From RYN-230 sp963837515 (GTDB taxonomy: Bacteria > Actinomycetota > Actinomycetes > Streptosporangiales > Streptosporangiaceae), in assembly GCA_963837515.1 (NCBI GenBank), contig CAWINT010000002.1, positions 558,001 to 622,000 on the forward strand: a stretch of 64,000 nt of DNA, written 5' to 3'. The first letter of the stretch is position 1. Every line of letters starts with the position of its first letter. A program made the position numbers and the translations under genes. Below the pieces are notes generated by a model. The model had not been told where the DNA came from. It worked only from the letters and a program-made list of their open reading frames with translations, and ran no database searches. Shown here piece by piece: positions 25,628 to 36,296 of the stretch.

Positions 25628-26368
25628 ATGGGCGGAGATCCCGCGGTAACCGCGGACCCCGGCACAGCCGCGGGCCCGGTAGGTTCCCGGGCTCCCGAGC
25701 CGATCCGCGCCCTCATCGTCGATGATCATGCGCTGTTCCGCCGCGGGCTGGAAATGGTGCTCGCCGCCGAGGACGACATCGAGCTGGTCGGGGAGGCCAG
25801 CGACGGGGCCGAGGCGGTGCAGAAGGCCGGCGAGTCGCTCCCTGACGTGGTCCTGATGGACATCCGGATGCCGAAATCCAGTGGCATCGAGGCCTGCCGG
25901 GAGATGAAGGAAGTAGCGCCGAGCGCCAAGATCGTCATGCTGACGATCAGCGACGAGGAGGAGGACCTCTTCGAGGCGATCCGGGCGGGTGCCAGTGGTT
26001 ACCTGCTCAAGGACATCCCGCTGGACGAGGTCGCGGATGTGGTCCGGGCGGTGCACGGCGGTCAGTCGCTGATCAACCCGTCCATGGCGGCCAAGCTGCT
26101 CACCGAGTTCGCCGCGCTGGCCCGGCGGGAGCAGGAGGAGCAGCAGGCGGCCGAGCAGGTCCCGGCGCCGAAGCTCACCGACCGGGAGATGCAGGTACTC
26201 AAGCTCGTCGCCAAGGGGATGAACAACCGGGACATCGCCAAGGAGCTGTTCATCTCGGAGAACACCGTGAAGAACCATGTGCGGAACATCCTGGAGAAGC
26301 TCCAGATCCATTCGCGGATGGAGGCGGTCATGATCGCCGTCCGGGAGAAGCTGATCGAGTTCAGCTGA
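25628..26368 (+). CDS. NarL/FixJ-type response regulator (LuxR HTH), no adjacent kinase
   Basis: A 246-aa regulator. The receiver has VDDHALFRRGL, phospho-acceptor Asp78 in LMDIRMPKSSG, Thr in MLTISDEEED and Lys in GYLLKDIPLDE. A linker helix rich in Glu/Gln is followed by the LuxR helix-turn-helix KLTDREMQVLKLVAKGMNNR, IAKELFISENTVKNHV. No histidine kinase lies nearby, so it is an orphan; the same gene occurs between hpf and secA in other actinomycetes. Its 3' end overlaps the converging glycosylase gene by 8 bases. Target genes cannot be inferred. Confidence 0.93.
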   Translation: MGGDPAVTADPGTAAGPVGSRAPEPIRALIVDDHALFRRGLEMVLAAEDDIELVGEASDGAEAVQKAGESLPDVVLMDIRMPKSSGIEACREMKEVAPSAKIVMLTISDEEEDLFEAIRAGASGYLLKDIPLDEVADVVRAVHGGQSLINPSMAAKLLTEFAALARREQEEQQAAEQVPAPKLTDREMQVLKLVAKGMNNRDIAKELFISENTVKNHVRNILEKLQIHSRMEAVMIAVREKLIEFS

Positions 26369-27593
26369 CGCGGCCGGCGTCCGTCCCGGCCAGCGCGGCG
26401 CGCAGCCGCCCGGCGAGGTCGGCCCGGTTCACCTGCTCGACAGCAACCGCCGAGCAGCCCACCCACTCCGCGGCTTCGCTCAGCGCGCGGGCCATCGGCT
26501 CCACCGCGGCGGCCGAGTCCAGCGAGAGCTGGCGGGCGACCAGGGTCTGACCTTGGCGCACCGGGTCGACCCGGCCGAGCAGCCGGCCCTTCGCCAGCAG
26601 CGGCATGGCGTAGTAGCCGTGCACCCGCTTCGCCTTCGGCACGTAAGCCTCGAGGCTGTGCTCGAAACCGAACACCCGGCGGGTGCGGCGGCGGTCCCAC
26701 AGCAGCGAGTCGAACGGGGAGAGCAGGGTGACCCGGTGCCGGCCGCGCGGGGCGCTGGCCAGGGCGGCCGGATCGGCCCAGGCTGGTTCTGGCTTGCCCG
26801 CCACCATGATGCGGACGGGGATCAGGCCGGCCGCGGCCGCGGACTGAGTGGCCAGGTCGGCGTGCGCTGCCTGCCCGTCGGTGAGATCACGCAGCCGGTG
26901 GTAGTCGATGAGGTCGGCCCGGGTGACCACGCCGAGTGCCCGGGCGGCCACGCCGGCCAGGTGCGCCAGGCAGTCCTCGTCGCCGGGGCCGGCGGTCAGC
27001 AGGCCGCCGGGCAGTACCCGCTCGGGCAGGTCGTAGACGCGGCGCCAGCCCTCCCGGCGCACGCAGATGACCTCGCCCACGTCGAGCAGCCACTCCACGG
27101 CGATCTTGGTCTCCGACCAGTCCCACCACGGGCCGCCGTTCTTGGCCCCGCCGAGCTGGGTGGCGGTGAGCGGGCCGTCGGCCCGCAGCCGGGCCAGCAC
27201 CTCAGCCTGGGCCCGGTCCTGACTCTGGTGCCAGCGCTTGCCCCGGGCGCGGAGCGCCCGGCGGCGGAAGGCGTACCAGGGCCACTCCTCGATGGGCAGC
27301 ACGCAGGCCGCGTGCGACCAGTACTCGAAGGCCGCGGGAGATCCCGGTCGCCAGTAGGCACGCTCGATCCGCGACCGCGGCACCGGTCCCAGCCGGGCAT
27401 ACGCGACCAGCTCATGGGAGCGGGCGAGCACGCTGATGGTGTCCAGCTGCACGGCGCCGAGCCGCCGCAGCATCGCCGGGACCCCGCTGCGGCGCCCGTC
27501 CGCGCCGAGGAACCCCTGCGCGCGCAGGGTGATCAGGCGCGCCTCGTCCGGGCTCAGGGTCAGCTCGGGAGGCGGCAGCGCAGTGGTCACCAC
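26361..27593 (-). CDS. YcaQ/AlkX-type winged-helix DNA glycosylase family protein
   Basis: Belongs to the YcaQ (HTH_42, winged-helix DNA-binding) family, whose members unhook interstrand crosslinks or remove alkylated bases. The hallmark motif near residue 53 is QLDTISVLARSHELV, with its Gln-Leu-Asp catalytic-type triad. Further family blocks are FEYWSHAACVLPIEEWPWY, the winged-helix repeats, RVTLLSPFDSLLWDR and VPKAKRVHGYYAMPLLAKGR. 410 aa is the usual length. Start is one of two successive GTG codons (27593 or 27590). Stop overlaps the response regulator gene end. It stands alone on the minus strand. Whether it handles crosslinks or monoadducts is open. Confidence 0.87.
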   Translation of the reverse strand: MVTTALPPPELTLSPDEARLITLRAQGFLGADGRRSGVPAMLRRLGAVQLDTISVLARSHELVAYARLGPVPRSRIERAYWRPGSPAAFEYWSHAACVLPIEEWPWYAFRRRALRARGKRWHQSQDRAQAEVLARLRADGPLTATQLGGAKNGGPWWDWSETKIAVEWLLDVGEVICVRREGWRRVYDLPERVLPGGLLTAGPGDEDCLAHLAGVAARALGVVTRADLIDYHRLRDLTDGQAAHADLATQSAAAAGLIPVRIMVAGKPEPAWADPAALASAPRGRHRVTLLSPFDSLLWDRRRTRRVFGFEHSLEAYVPKAKRVHGYYAMPLLAKGRLLGRVDPVRQGQTLVARQLSLDSAAAVEPMARALSEAAEWVGCSAVAVEQVNRADLAGRLRAALAGTDAGRVS

Positions 27594-27712
27594 AAGGTCT
27601 GCAGCGTAGCCCGGCCGGCCGACATTCAGCCCCACCGGCCCTGGCCGGTCCCATGGCCGAGCCGGGTCTGTCCCAGCCCGTCTACTGGCCGGGACCGGCC
27701 TTCCCAGCTGGC

Positions 27713-28006
27713 TTAATACCAGTCTTCGAAGATGTTGGTGGCCAGGGCGAGCAGGCCGCCAACGGCGACCAGCGCCACGCCGCCCCAGAACGCCCACCAC
27801 GCCGGCCCGGCGACGAGGGCCAGGCCGCCGGCCAGGAACCCGGCCATGATCACGCCCACCGCCACCCAGGACACGGGGCGGCCGTGGAACGGCTCGTAGT
27901 ACCCGGGGCCGGCGCCGGCCTCGGACACCGTCCCCGTGGCCCGCTGGCCGCTGAGCGCGGCTTGCTGGGCATCGGATCTGACGTCCGACCCCACCTGGTC
28001 CGCCAT
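27713..28006 (-). CDS. Small two-helix membrane protein, HGxxPAAW-like
   Basis: A 97-residue protein. A polar N terminus is followed by YYEPFHGRPVSWVAVGVIMA, resembling the HGxxPAAW motif of a small actinobacterial family, and then two hydrophobic helices ending in LLALATNIFEDWY. ATG 28006 has GGAGAGGAG about 10 bases upstream. It lies on the opposite strand to secA and diverges from it. Function unknown. Confidence 0.72.
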   Translation of the reverse strand: MADQVGSDVRSDAQQAALSGQRATGTVSEAGAGPGYYEPFHGRPVSWVAVGVIMAGFLAGGLALVAGPAWWAFWGGVALVAVGGLLALATNIFEDWY

Positions 28007-28358
28007 CGGCGCTGCTCCTCTCCTCCGCCGCCGGGTGCCGCCGCCACCGGCCGGTGCCCGGGGCAGGCCGGTCAGCATCTGCACATATTGTGGCGGACGG
28101 CGGCCGGGCGGCCAGCCGGCCCCCCGGCGTTCCCGCAGCCGACAGCGTACCGGGCCAGCGCGCGCGGCGGCACAGGGCGCCCATTCCGGGCAGACGCCGG
28201 CCGGTGCCCGCGTGCGGCTCGGTTTCACTGCGTATCTCGCCTACCATGACAGGTGACGACGGCCCGCGCGCCGCTGGCGGCCGTGCGTCGAGCTGGCCGG
28301 GCGGGCGCCCAGGGGCGTACCGGGCACAGGCAACGATCCGCAAGGAGCGCGACGAGAA
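28007..28358. other. Divergent intergenic region upstream of secA
   Basis: This 352-bp region separates the starts of the small membrane protein and secA. It contains no supported gene. A local A+T-rich patch (ACATATTGTGG, about 28082-28092) could be part of a promoter for the minus-strand gene. AAGGAG (28342-28347) is the secA ribosome binding site. Confidence 0.4.
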
Positions 28359-31349
<2,991 letters not shown>

Positions 31350-31353
31350 CCGG

Positions 31354-32016
31354 CTAAGCGGCTTCCACATCGGTGCAGCACCAGCGGGCCGGCCGGGCCC
31401 GCTGGCCGGTGGTGGCGTGCCGCGGGGTGAGCCGCTCCAGCCGGACGGCGAGCGCCCTGATCCGCGGCCCGCAGCTGAGCACCAGGGTCATCTCGATCAC
31501 GTCCGGCCGGGGCTGGAACGCCACGACGCGGCGAAGCTGCAGGCGCGGGCCGGCCGACAGGACCGGCCCCAGGCGCTCAATCCGGCCCCTGGCCCGCTGC
31601 GTGGTCCAGGACGTCATCTGGCGGGGCGGCCGCGTCCCGGCCAGCGTCTCGATCAGCACCTGGGCGAACTGGCCCGGCAGTGCCGGGCGCGTGGCGCCGC
31701 CGCCAGGGGCGGGGCCGCCAGGGGCGGGGCCGCCGTCCGGGGCGGCACGGTCACCGGCCCGGTCCTGTCCCGGCGGCCGGCCGGGGCCGCCAGCGCGGCC
31801 CGGTCCGCCGCCCGGCCCGGCCGGACCGGGCGCCAGCACCGGCTGGCCACCAGCGGGCGGGCCGGCTAACACCTCATCGTCATAGGGCGGGGCCGTGTCC
31901 GGCACCGTGGACAACCGCAGGTCGGACGGGTCAGGCAGCGGCCGCCGGCCCGGTCCCGGGCAGGGCCGAAGTCCCGGCCGTCCCATTTCATGCGGCGGCA
32001 AAGGCGTCCTGGGCAT
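31354..32016 (-). CDS. Rv3235 family protein
   Basis: A 220-aa protein convergent with secA (4 bp apart). The conserved C-terminal part, FAQVLIETLAGTRPPRQMTS, then WTTQRARGRIERLG and MTLVLSCGPRIRALAVRLER, fits the Rv3235 family found beside secA in actinobacteria. The N-terminal LSTVPDTAPPYDDE motif is also shared. The middle is a Gly/Pro/Ala-rich linker with APGGPAPGGG duplications. ATG 32016. Function unknown. Confidence 0.75.
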   Translation of the reverse strand: MPRTPLPPHEMGRPGLRPCPGPGRRPLPDPSDLRLSTVPDTAPPYDDEVLAGPPAGGQPVLAPGPAGPGGGPGRAGGPGRPPGQDRAGDRAAPDGGPAPGGPAPGGGATRPALPGQFAQVLIETLAGTRPPRQMTSWTTQRARGRIERLGPVLSAGPRLQLRRVVAFQPRPDVIEMTLVLSCGPRIRALAVRLERLTPRHATTGQRARPARWCCTDVEAA

Positions 32017-32116
32017 GGAACCTCCCGGCTGTCAGGGACGTGTCTCGCGGCCCCGCACGGCGGGTGGTCCCCGCTTGCCGCGTGCTCCCGTTGTACCGCC
32101 GGCGGACGACAGTTTT

Positions 32117-32218
32117 GCCCCGGGGGGACGACCCCCCCGGGGGGACGACCCCCCCGGGGCCCCCCGGAAATCACCGGCTCAGGGCGACCCTCCTCCGCCT
32201 GGCCCCCCTTCGCCGGTC
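32117..32218. repeat. Structured intergenic repeat, copy A
   Basis: Two tandem CCGGGGGGACGACCCCCCC palindromic blocks (about 32120-32153) form strong hairpins. They are followed by ATCACCGGCTCAG (32170-32182), a GGGCGACCCTCC block and TTCGCCGGTC (32209-32218). The same ordered blocks recur at 62733-62805. The element sits in the 334-bp gap between the divergent Rv3235-like and moeZ starts. The rest of the gap shows no gene. Confidence 0.7.
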
Positions 32219-32350
32219 GATTCACGCCATCATGGAGCGGTTGGGCGCTACTGGCCGGCGGCCGCCGGGAATGCGGCCGCCGGGCTGTCGGTTGCAGGAC
32301 AGAGCCGGGCCACTGCCGGGCCCGGGCTGCCATCTGAGGAGAGGGCTACC

Positions 32351-33529
32351 GTGTCGCTTCCCCCCCTGGTCGAGCCGGCTGCAGAGCTGACCGTGGACGA
32401 GGTCCGCCGCTACTCGCGGCACCTCATCATCCCGGACGTCGGGATGACCGGGCAGAAGCGGCTCAAGAACGCCAAGGTCCTCGTGGTGGGCGCGGGTGGC
32501 CTGGGGTCTCCGGCCCTGCTCTACCTGGCCGCCGCGGGCGTGGGCACGCTCGGCATCGTGGACTTCGATGTGGTCGATGAGTCCAACCTGCAACGCCAGA
32601 TCATCCACGGGCAGTCCGACGTGGGCCGCCCCAAGGCCGAATCGGCGCGGGACAGCATCCTCGAGATCAATCCCTACGTCAACGTCATCGTGCACGAGGA
32701 GCGGCTCGACTCCGACAACGCGATGCAGGTGTTCGCGGACTACGACCTCATCGTGGACGGCACCGACAACTTCGCCACCCGGTACCTGGTCAACGATGCC
32801 TGCGTGCTGCTCGGCAAGCCGTACGTGTGGGGTTCCATCTACCGCTTCGACGGCCAGGCGAGCGTCTTCTGGGCGGACTACGGCCCCTGCTACCGCTGCC
32901 TGTACCCGGAGCCGCCGCCCCCGGGCATGGTGCCGTCCTGCGCCGAGGGCGGGGTGCTCGGGGTGCTCTGCGCGTCGATCGGCTCCATTCAGGTCAACGA
33001 GGCGATCAAGGTCATCACCGGCATCGGTGACCCGCTGGCCGGCCGGCTGATGATCTACGACGCACTGGAGATGACCTACCGGTCGGTGAAGGTCCGTAAG
33101 GACCCCGAATGCCCGGTCTGCGGGAAGAACCCGACGATCAGCGAGCTCATCGACTACGACGCGTTCTGCGGCACCGTCTCCGAGGAGGCCCAGCAGGCCG
33201 CCGCCGGGTCGACGATCACGGCCGGGCAGCTCAAGGAGATGCTCGACAACGACGAGAACATCTTCCTGGTGGACGTCCGTGAGCCGAACGAGTTCGAGAT
33301 CGTCTCCATCCCCGGCGCGGTGCTGATCCCTAAGGGCGAGTTCCTGTCCGGGGCCGCCCTGGAGCGCCTCCCGCAGGACCGGCGCGTCGTGCTGCACTGT
33401 AAGTCGGGGGTCCGCAGCGCGGAATGCCTGGCCGTGGTGAAGAACGCGGGCTTTTCCGACGCGGTGCACATCGGCGGGGGAGTGCTGGCCTGGGTCAGCC
33501 AGGTCGACCCGTCGCTGCCCAGCTACTGA
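32351..33529 (+). CDS. moeZ: Adenylyltransferase/sulfurtransferase MoeZ (MoeB-rhodanese fusion)
   Basis: Activates ubiquitin-like sulfur carriers (MoaD, ThiS, CysO type) by adenylation and then loads sulfur. The 392-aa protein has an E1-like domain with the nucleotide loop VVGAGGLGSPALLYLAAAG, Arg finger region NLQRQIIHG, DGTDNFATRYLVND and zinc cysteines in CYRC and CPVCGK. A C-terminal rhodanese domain (FLVDVREPNEFEI, LHCKSGVRSAE) carries catalytic Cys350. GTG 32351 with GAGGAG 10 bases upstream was preferred over the longer open frame because LPPLVEPAAELTVDEVRRYS is the usual start. It serves molybdopterin, thiamine or thiocarboxylate-dependent cysteine pathways. Confidence 0.94.
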   Translation: MSLPPLVEPAAELTVDEVRRYSRHLIIPDVGMTGQKRLKNAKVLVVGAGGLGSPALLYLAAAGVGTLGIVDFDVVDESNLQRQIIHGQSDVGRPKAESARDSILEINPYVNVIVHEERLDSDNAMQVFADYDLIVDGTDNFATRYLVNDACVLLGKPYVWGSIYRFDGQASVFWADYGPCYRCLYPEPPPPGMVPSCAEGGVLGVLCASIGSIQVNEAIKVITGIGDPLAGRLMIYDALEMTYRSVKVRKDPECPVCGKNPTISELIDYDAFCGTVSEEAQQAAAGSTITAGQLKEMLDNDENIFLVDVREPNEFEIVSIPGAVLIPKGEFLSGAALERLPQDRRVVLHCKSGVRSAECLAVVKNAGFSDAVHIGGGVLAWVSQVDPSLPSY

Positions 33530-33620
33530 CCAGGCGCCGGGCGCGGCCAGCGGGCTGGGCTCGGCGGGCAACTGTCCGTGCGGCCGGTGCCGGGGCGGCG
33601 GCAGGCAATACCATGCCGGT

Positions 33621-34490
33621 GTGGCAATGGGTCCGGGGAGTCCGAGTGGGGGCAGCGACCGGGCGCCCGAAGCGGCCACAGTAGCGGCGGAATGGCCCCG
33701 GCCGGTGCCGGTCGCGCCGACGCCCCACGGGCGGCCGGGTGGAGCGTCCCAGCGCGGGCCCTGGCGGTACCGGTTCACGGTCGGGTGCCTGGCGGTGGCC
33801 CTGGCCGGCCTCTGCCTCTCGCTCACCGAGGCCGCCTGGCACCTGCTCCCACGCAGCTTCAGCGCGGCTCAGCAGCGGCAGATCACCAGCTGGGAGGTGG
33901 GCAAGCGGTGGCGTACCTGGCCCGCCGGCCGGATCTTCCCGGCCACGGTCCCCTACCAGCTGCCCGCCACGGCGCTGGCCAGCCCGACCGGGGTCCCGCT
34001 GGGCGCGCACCGGATCGGCATCGCACCCCAGGCGTCCTGCCGGTCCGCGGCCTGCCCGGTGGCCGGCCGGACGCTGGGCCAGGAAGGCTGCCTGGCCCTG
34101 CTCCGGGCCACCTACGCCGATTCGACGGGCGCTTTCGCCGTGACCGTGGGCATCGCGGTGCTGCCCGGGGCGGCTCAGGCCAGCCGTTCGCTGCGGGCGC
34201 TGGCCGCGGCCCCGGCCGCCGGCGGGGTGCGTACCGTCCGGTTCAGCCACACCCTCTCGGCCGGCTTCGGCGACGGGGCGCGGCAGCTGTCCGCCACCAT
34301 CCGGCGCGGACCTTACGTGATCATGTCCACGGTCGGTTACGCCGACGGCCGGCACCGCATCCGGGAGGCGGCGGACCCTTATGCCCGGGACGAGATGCTC
34401 AGCGTGGTGCGGGGCGTCTCGTCATGGATCGGTGGGCGGATCGGGGCGCCGCCACGCCCGCCGCACTGCCCCGGCGGGCCGGCGTGCTGA
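33621..34490 (+). CDS. Membrane-anchored secreted protein of unknown function
   Basis: A 289-aa protein. A 48-residue polar N terminus precedes one membrane segment (FTVGCLAVALAGLCLSL), leaving a 220-residue domain outside the membrane. The outer domain has paired cysteines (ASCRSAACPVAG, EGCLAL) that could form disulfides, and alternating hydrophobic strands. I recognise no family. It overlaps the start of the S8 protease gene by 7 bases, so the two are co-translated; a substrate, inhibitor or chaperone of the protease is possible. GTG 33621 is the start. Confidence 0.7.
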   Translation: MAMGPGSPSGGSDRAPEAATVAAEWPRPVPVAPTPHGRPGGASQRGPWRYRFTVGCLAVALAGLCLSLTEAAWHLLPRSFSAAQQRQITSWEVGKRWRTWPAGRIFPATVPYQLPATALASPTGVPLGAHRIGIAPQASCRSAACPVAGRTLGQEGCLALLRATYADSTGAFAVTVGIAVLPGAAQASRSLRALAAAPAAGGVRTVRFSHTLSAGFGDGARQLSATIRRGPYVIMSTVGYADGRHRIREAADPYARDEMLSVVRGVSSWIGGRIGAPPRPPHCPGGPAC

Positions 34491-35848
34491 TCGCGGTTGG
34501 CCGGGACCGGCGGCCCGCGCTGTACCGGATAACGCGGAGCGCGGCGTGCGGCCTGCTGGCCGTGGCTACGGCCGGTGTCCTGGCGGCGGGCCCAGCCCGG
34601 GCCGACACGGTGCGTGATGCGCAGCTGTGGGTGCTCAACGCGGTCGGCGCGCCCGCCGCCTGGCCCGTCACCGAGGGCCGGGGCGTCACGGTCGCGGTCA
34701 TCGACAGCGGCGTCAACCCGCACATTTCGGACCTCGCCGGCTCGGTCGGCACCGGCCCCGACCTGACCGGCGTGAGCACCCCGCCGGGCAACCCCAACTG
34801 GGGCGTGCACGGCACCTGGATGGCGTCTCTGATCGCCGGTCACGGGCACGCCGGGGGCAGCAGCGGCATCATGGGCGTGGCGCCCCGTTCGCGGGTGCTG
34901 TCCATCCGGGTGGTGACCGACCGGCGTGACCCGGGTTATGCCAGCTACGAGCATGAGTCGGACGCGCGGGTGCAGAGCGCGCTCGCTCAGGCGATCCGCT
35001 ACGCCATCAGCCACGGTGCCGGCGTGATCAGCATGTCGCTGGGTTACGGCGAGCCCAGCGCGGTAGTGCGGACCGCCCTGCAGGCCGCGCTGAGCCACGG
35101 TGTCGTGGTTGTCGCGTCCTCCGGCAACTCGGGGGACTCCGTCGGGGCCCGGACCGCTGGCCAGGCGCCCTACTCGTTTCCCGCCGACTACCCGGGCGTG
35201 CTCGGCGTGGCGGCCGTGGCCCGCGACGGCGCGCCGGCCGGATTCTCCAGTGACAACCTGTCCGTGCAGATTGCCGCACCGGGGGTCAACGTGCCCGCGC
35301 AGGGCGCTGACGGCCAGTACTGGCTGGTGAGCGGGACCAGCCCGGCCTGCGCGCTGACCGCCGGAGTGGCCGCGCTGATCAAGTCCCGTTACCCGCACCT
35401 GACCCCGGCCCTAGTCATCCGGGCCATCACCGGCACCGCGCGGCAGCGGCCGCGGGGTGGTTACGACGACAAAGTGGGCTTCGGCACGGTGGACGCGGTG
35501 GCCGCGCTGACCGCGGCGGGTCACCTGGTGGCGAACCGGGCCACCGGGACCGGGATCCCGCTCACCGTGCACTTCGGCGGGGGCAGCGCCGCGGTGCCGC
35601 CCGTCCCGGTACCGCCCCGCGGCCCGGCCGGCTTGATCCTGGCCGGGCTGGCCGCGCTGGGCTGCCTGGGGCTGGCCGCCGCGGCCGCCGCCGCGCTGGT
35701 CCGGTTGCGGCGGGCCGGCGCCCGCGGCCAGCATGCCGTCACGCCCGGGCACGCCACGCCGGGCGGGGTTGCGGCCGCCTGGCCCGGGCCGCAGGTGCTG
35801 CCTTTCTGGCCCGGTGCCGACGAGCCCGGACCGCCGGCCAGCCCGTGA
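34484..35848 (+). CDS. Mycosin-like membrane-anchored subtilisin (S8 family)
   Basis: A 454-aa exported serine protease. Signal sequence CGLLAVATAGVLAAGPARA, then the catalytic triad: Asp74 in VAVIDSGVN, His109 in WGVHGTWMASLIAGH, Ser286 in LVSGTSPACALTAGVAAL, with ASSGNSGD forming the oxyanion region. A C-terminal membrane helix (GLILAGLAALGCLGLAAAAA) and a short Pro-rich cytoplasmic tail follow. The layout equals that of mycosins (MycP) of type VII secretion, but no ESX genes lie in the window. The motif around His is HGTWMAS instead of the usual HGTHVAG. GTG 34484 overlaps the upstream gene; the frame is open earlier but without signal peptide logic. Confidence 0.85.
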   Translation: MLIAVGRDRRPALYRITRSAACGLLAVATAGVLAAGPARADTVRDAQLWVLNAVGAPAAWPVTEGRGVTVAVIDSGVNPHISDLAGSVGTGPDLTGVSTPPGNPNWGVHGTWMASLIAGHGHAGGSSGIMGVAPRSRVLSIRVVTDRRDPGYASYEHESDARVQSALAQAIRYAISHGAGVISMSLGYGEPSAVVRTALQAALSHGVVVVASSGNSGDSVGARTAGQAPYSFPADYPGVLGVAAVARDGAPAGFSSDNLSVQIAAPGVNVPAQGADGQYWLVSGTSPACALTAGVAALIKSRYPHLTPALVIRAITGTARQRPRGGYDDKVGFGTVDAVAALTAAGHLVANRATGTGIPLTVHFGGGSAAVPPVPVPPRGPAGLILAGLAALGCLGLAAAAAAALVRLRRAGARGQHAVTPGHATPGGVAAAWPGPQVLPFWPGADEPGPPASP

Positions 35849-36210
35849 CCGGCCCGCCCCGGCCGGCCGGTCACGGGCCCCGGCCGGCCGGCCGGGCGGA
35901 CCTGCCGGACTACGCCAGCCAGGTGCTCGACGTGGCCGACTCCATCCCGTCCGGGCGGGTCATGTCCTACGGCGACGTGGCCGAATACCTGGGCCAGGGT
36001 GGCCCCCGGCAGGTCGGGCGGGTGATGGCGCTCTGGGGTGGCAGCGCGCCCTGGTGGCGGGTGGTGCACGCGGACGGGTCGCTGCTGGCGGGCCACGAGC
36101 GGGCCGCGCTGCAGGCCTACCGGGCCGAGGGCACGCCGCTCCGTGAGCCGGTCCACGGTGGCGCCTACCGCATCGACATGCGCCGGGCCCGCTGGGATGG
36201 GCGGGGTTAG
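35845..36210 (+). CDS. Alkyltransferase-like protein (MGMT family, Trp in place of Cys)
   Basis: A 121-aa protein with the DNA-binding fold of O6-alkylguanine-DNA alkyltransferase: VLDVADSIPSGRVMSYGDVA, the recognition helix GPRQVGRVMAL and PWWRVVHADGSL. The catalytic PCHRV box of MGMT reads PWWRV here, so the methyl-accepting Cys is replaced by Trp. Such ATL proteins bind O6-alkylguanine tightly and hand it to nucleotide excision repair. GTG 35845 overlaps the protease stop (GTGA). AdnAB genes follow 86 bp downstream on the same strand, as in other actinomycetes. Confidence 0.88.
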   Translation: MTGPPRPAGHGPRPAGRADLPDYASQVLDVADSIPSGRVMSYGDVAEYLGQGGPRQVGRVMALWGGSAPWWRVVHADGSLLAGHERAALQAYRAEGTPLREPVHGGAYRIDMRRARWDGRG

Positions 36211-36296
36211 GGCACGCTCTGGAGTCCGGGGGATTCACCGGGAACCCCGGCGAGCCGGCTGCGGATGTCGGTGCTGCGTGCTGGAATTCATCCGAC

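Noticed and set aside
33578..34483. N-terminal extension of the S8 protease in the same frame
   Set aside because: The upstream frame lacks protein character and overlaps a better supported gene in another frame; a signal peptide begins soon after GTG 34484.
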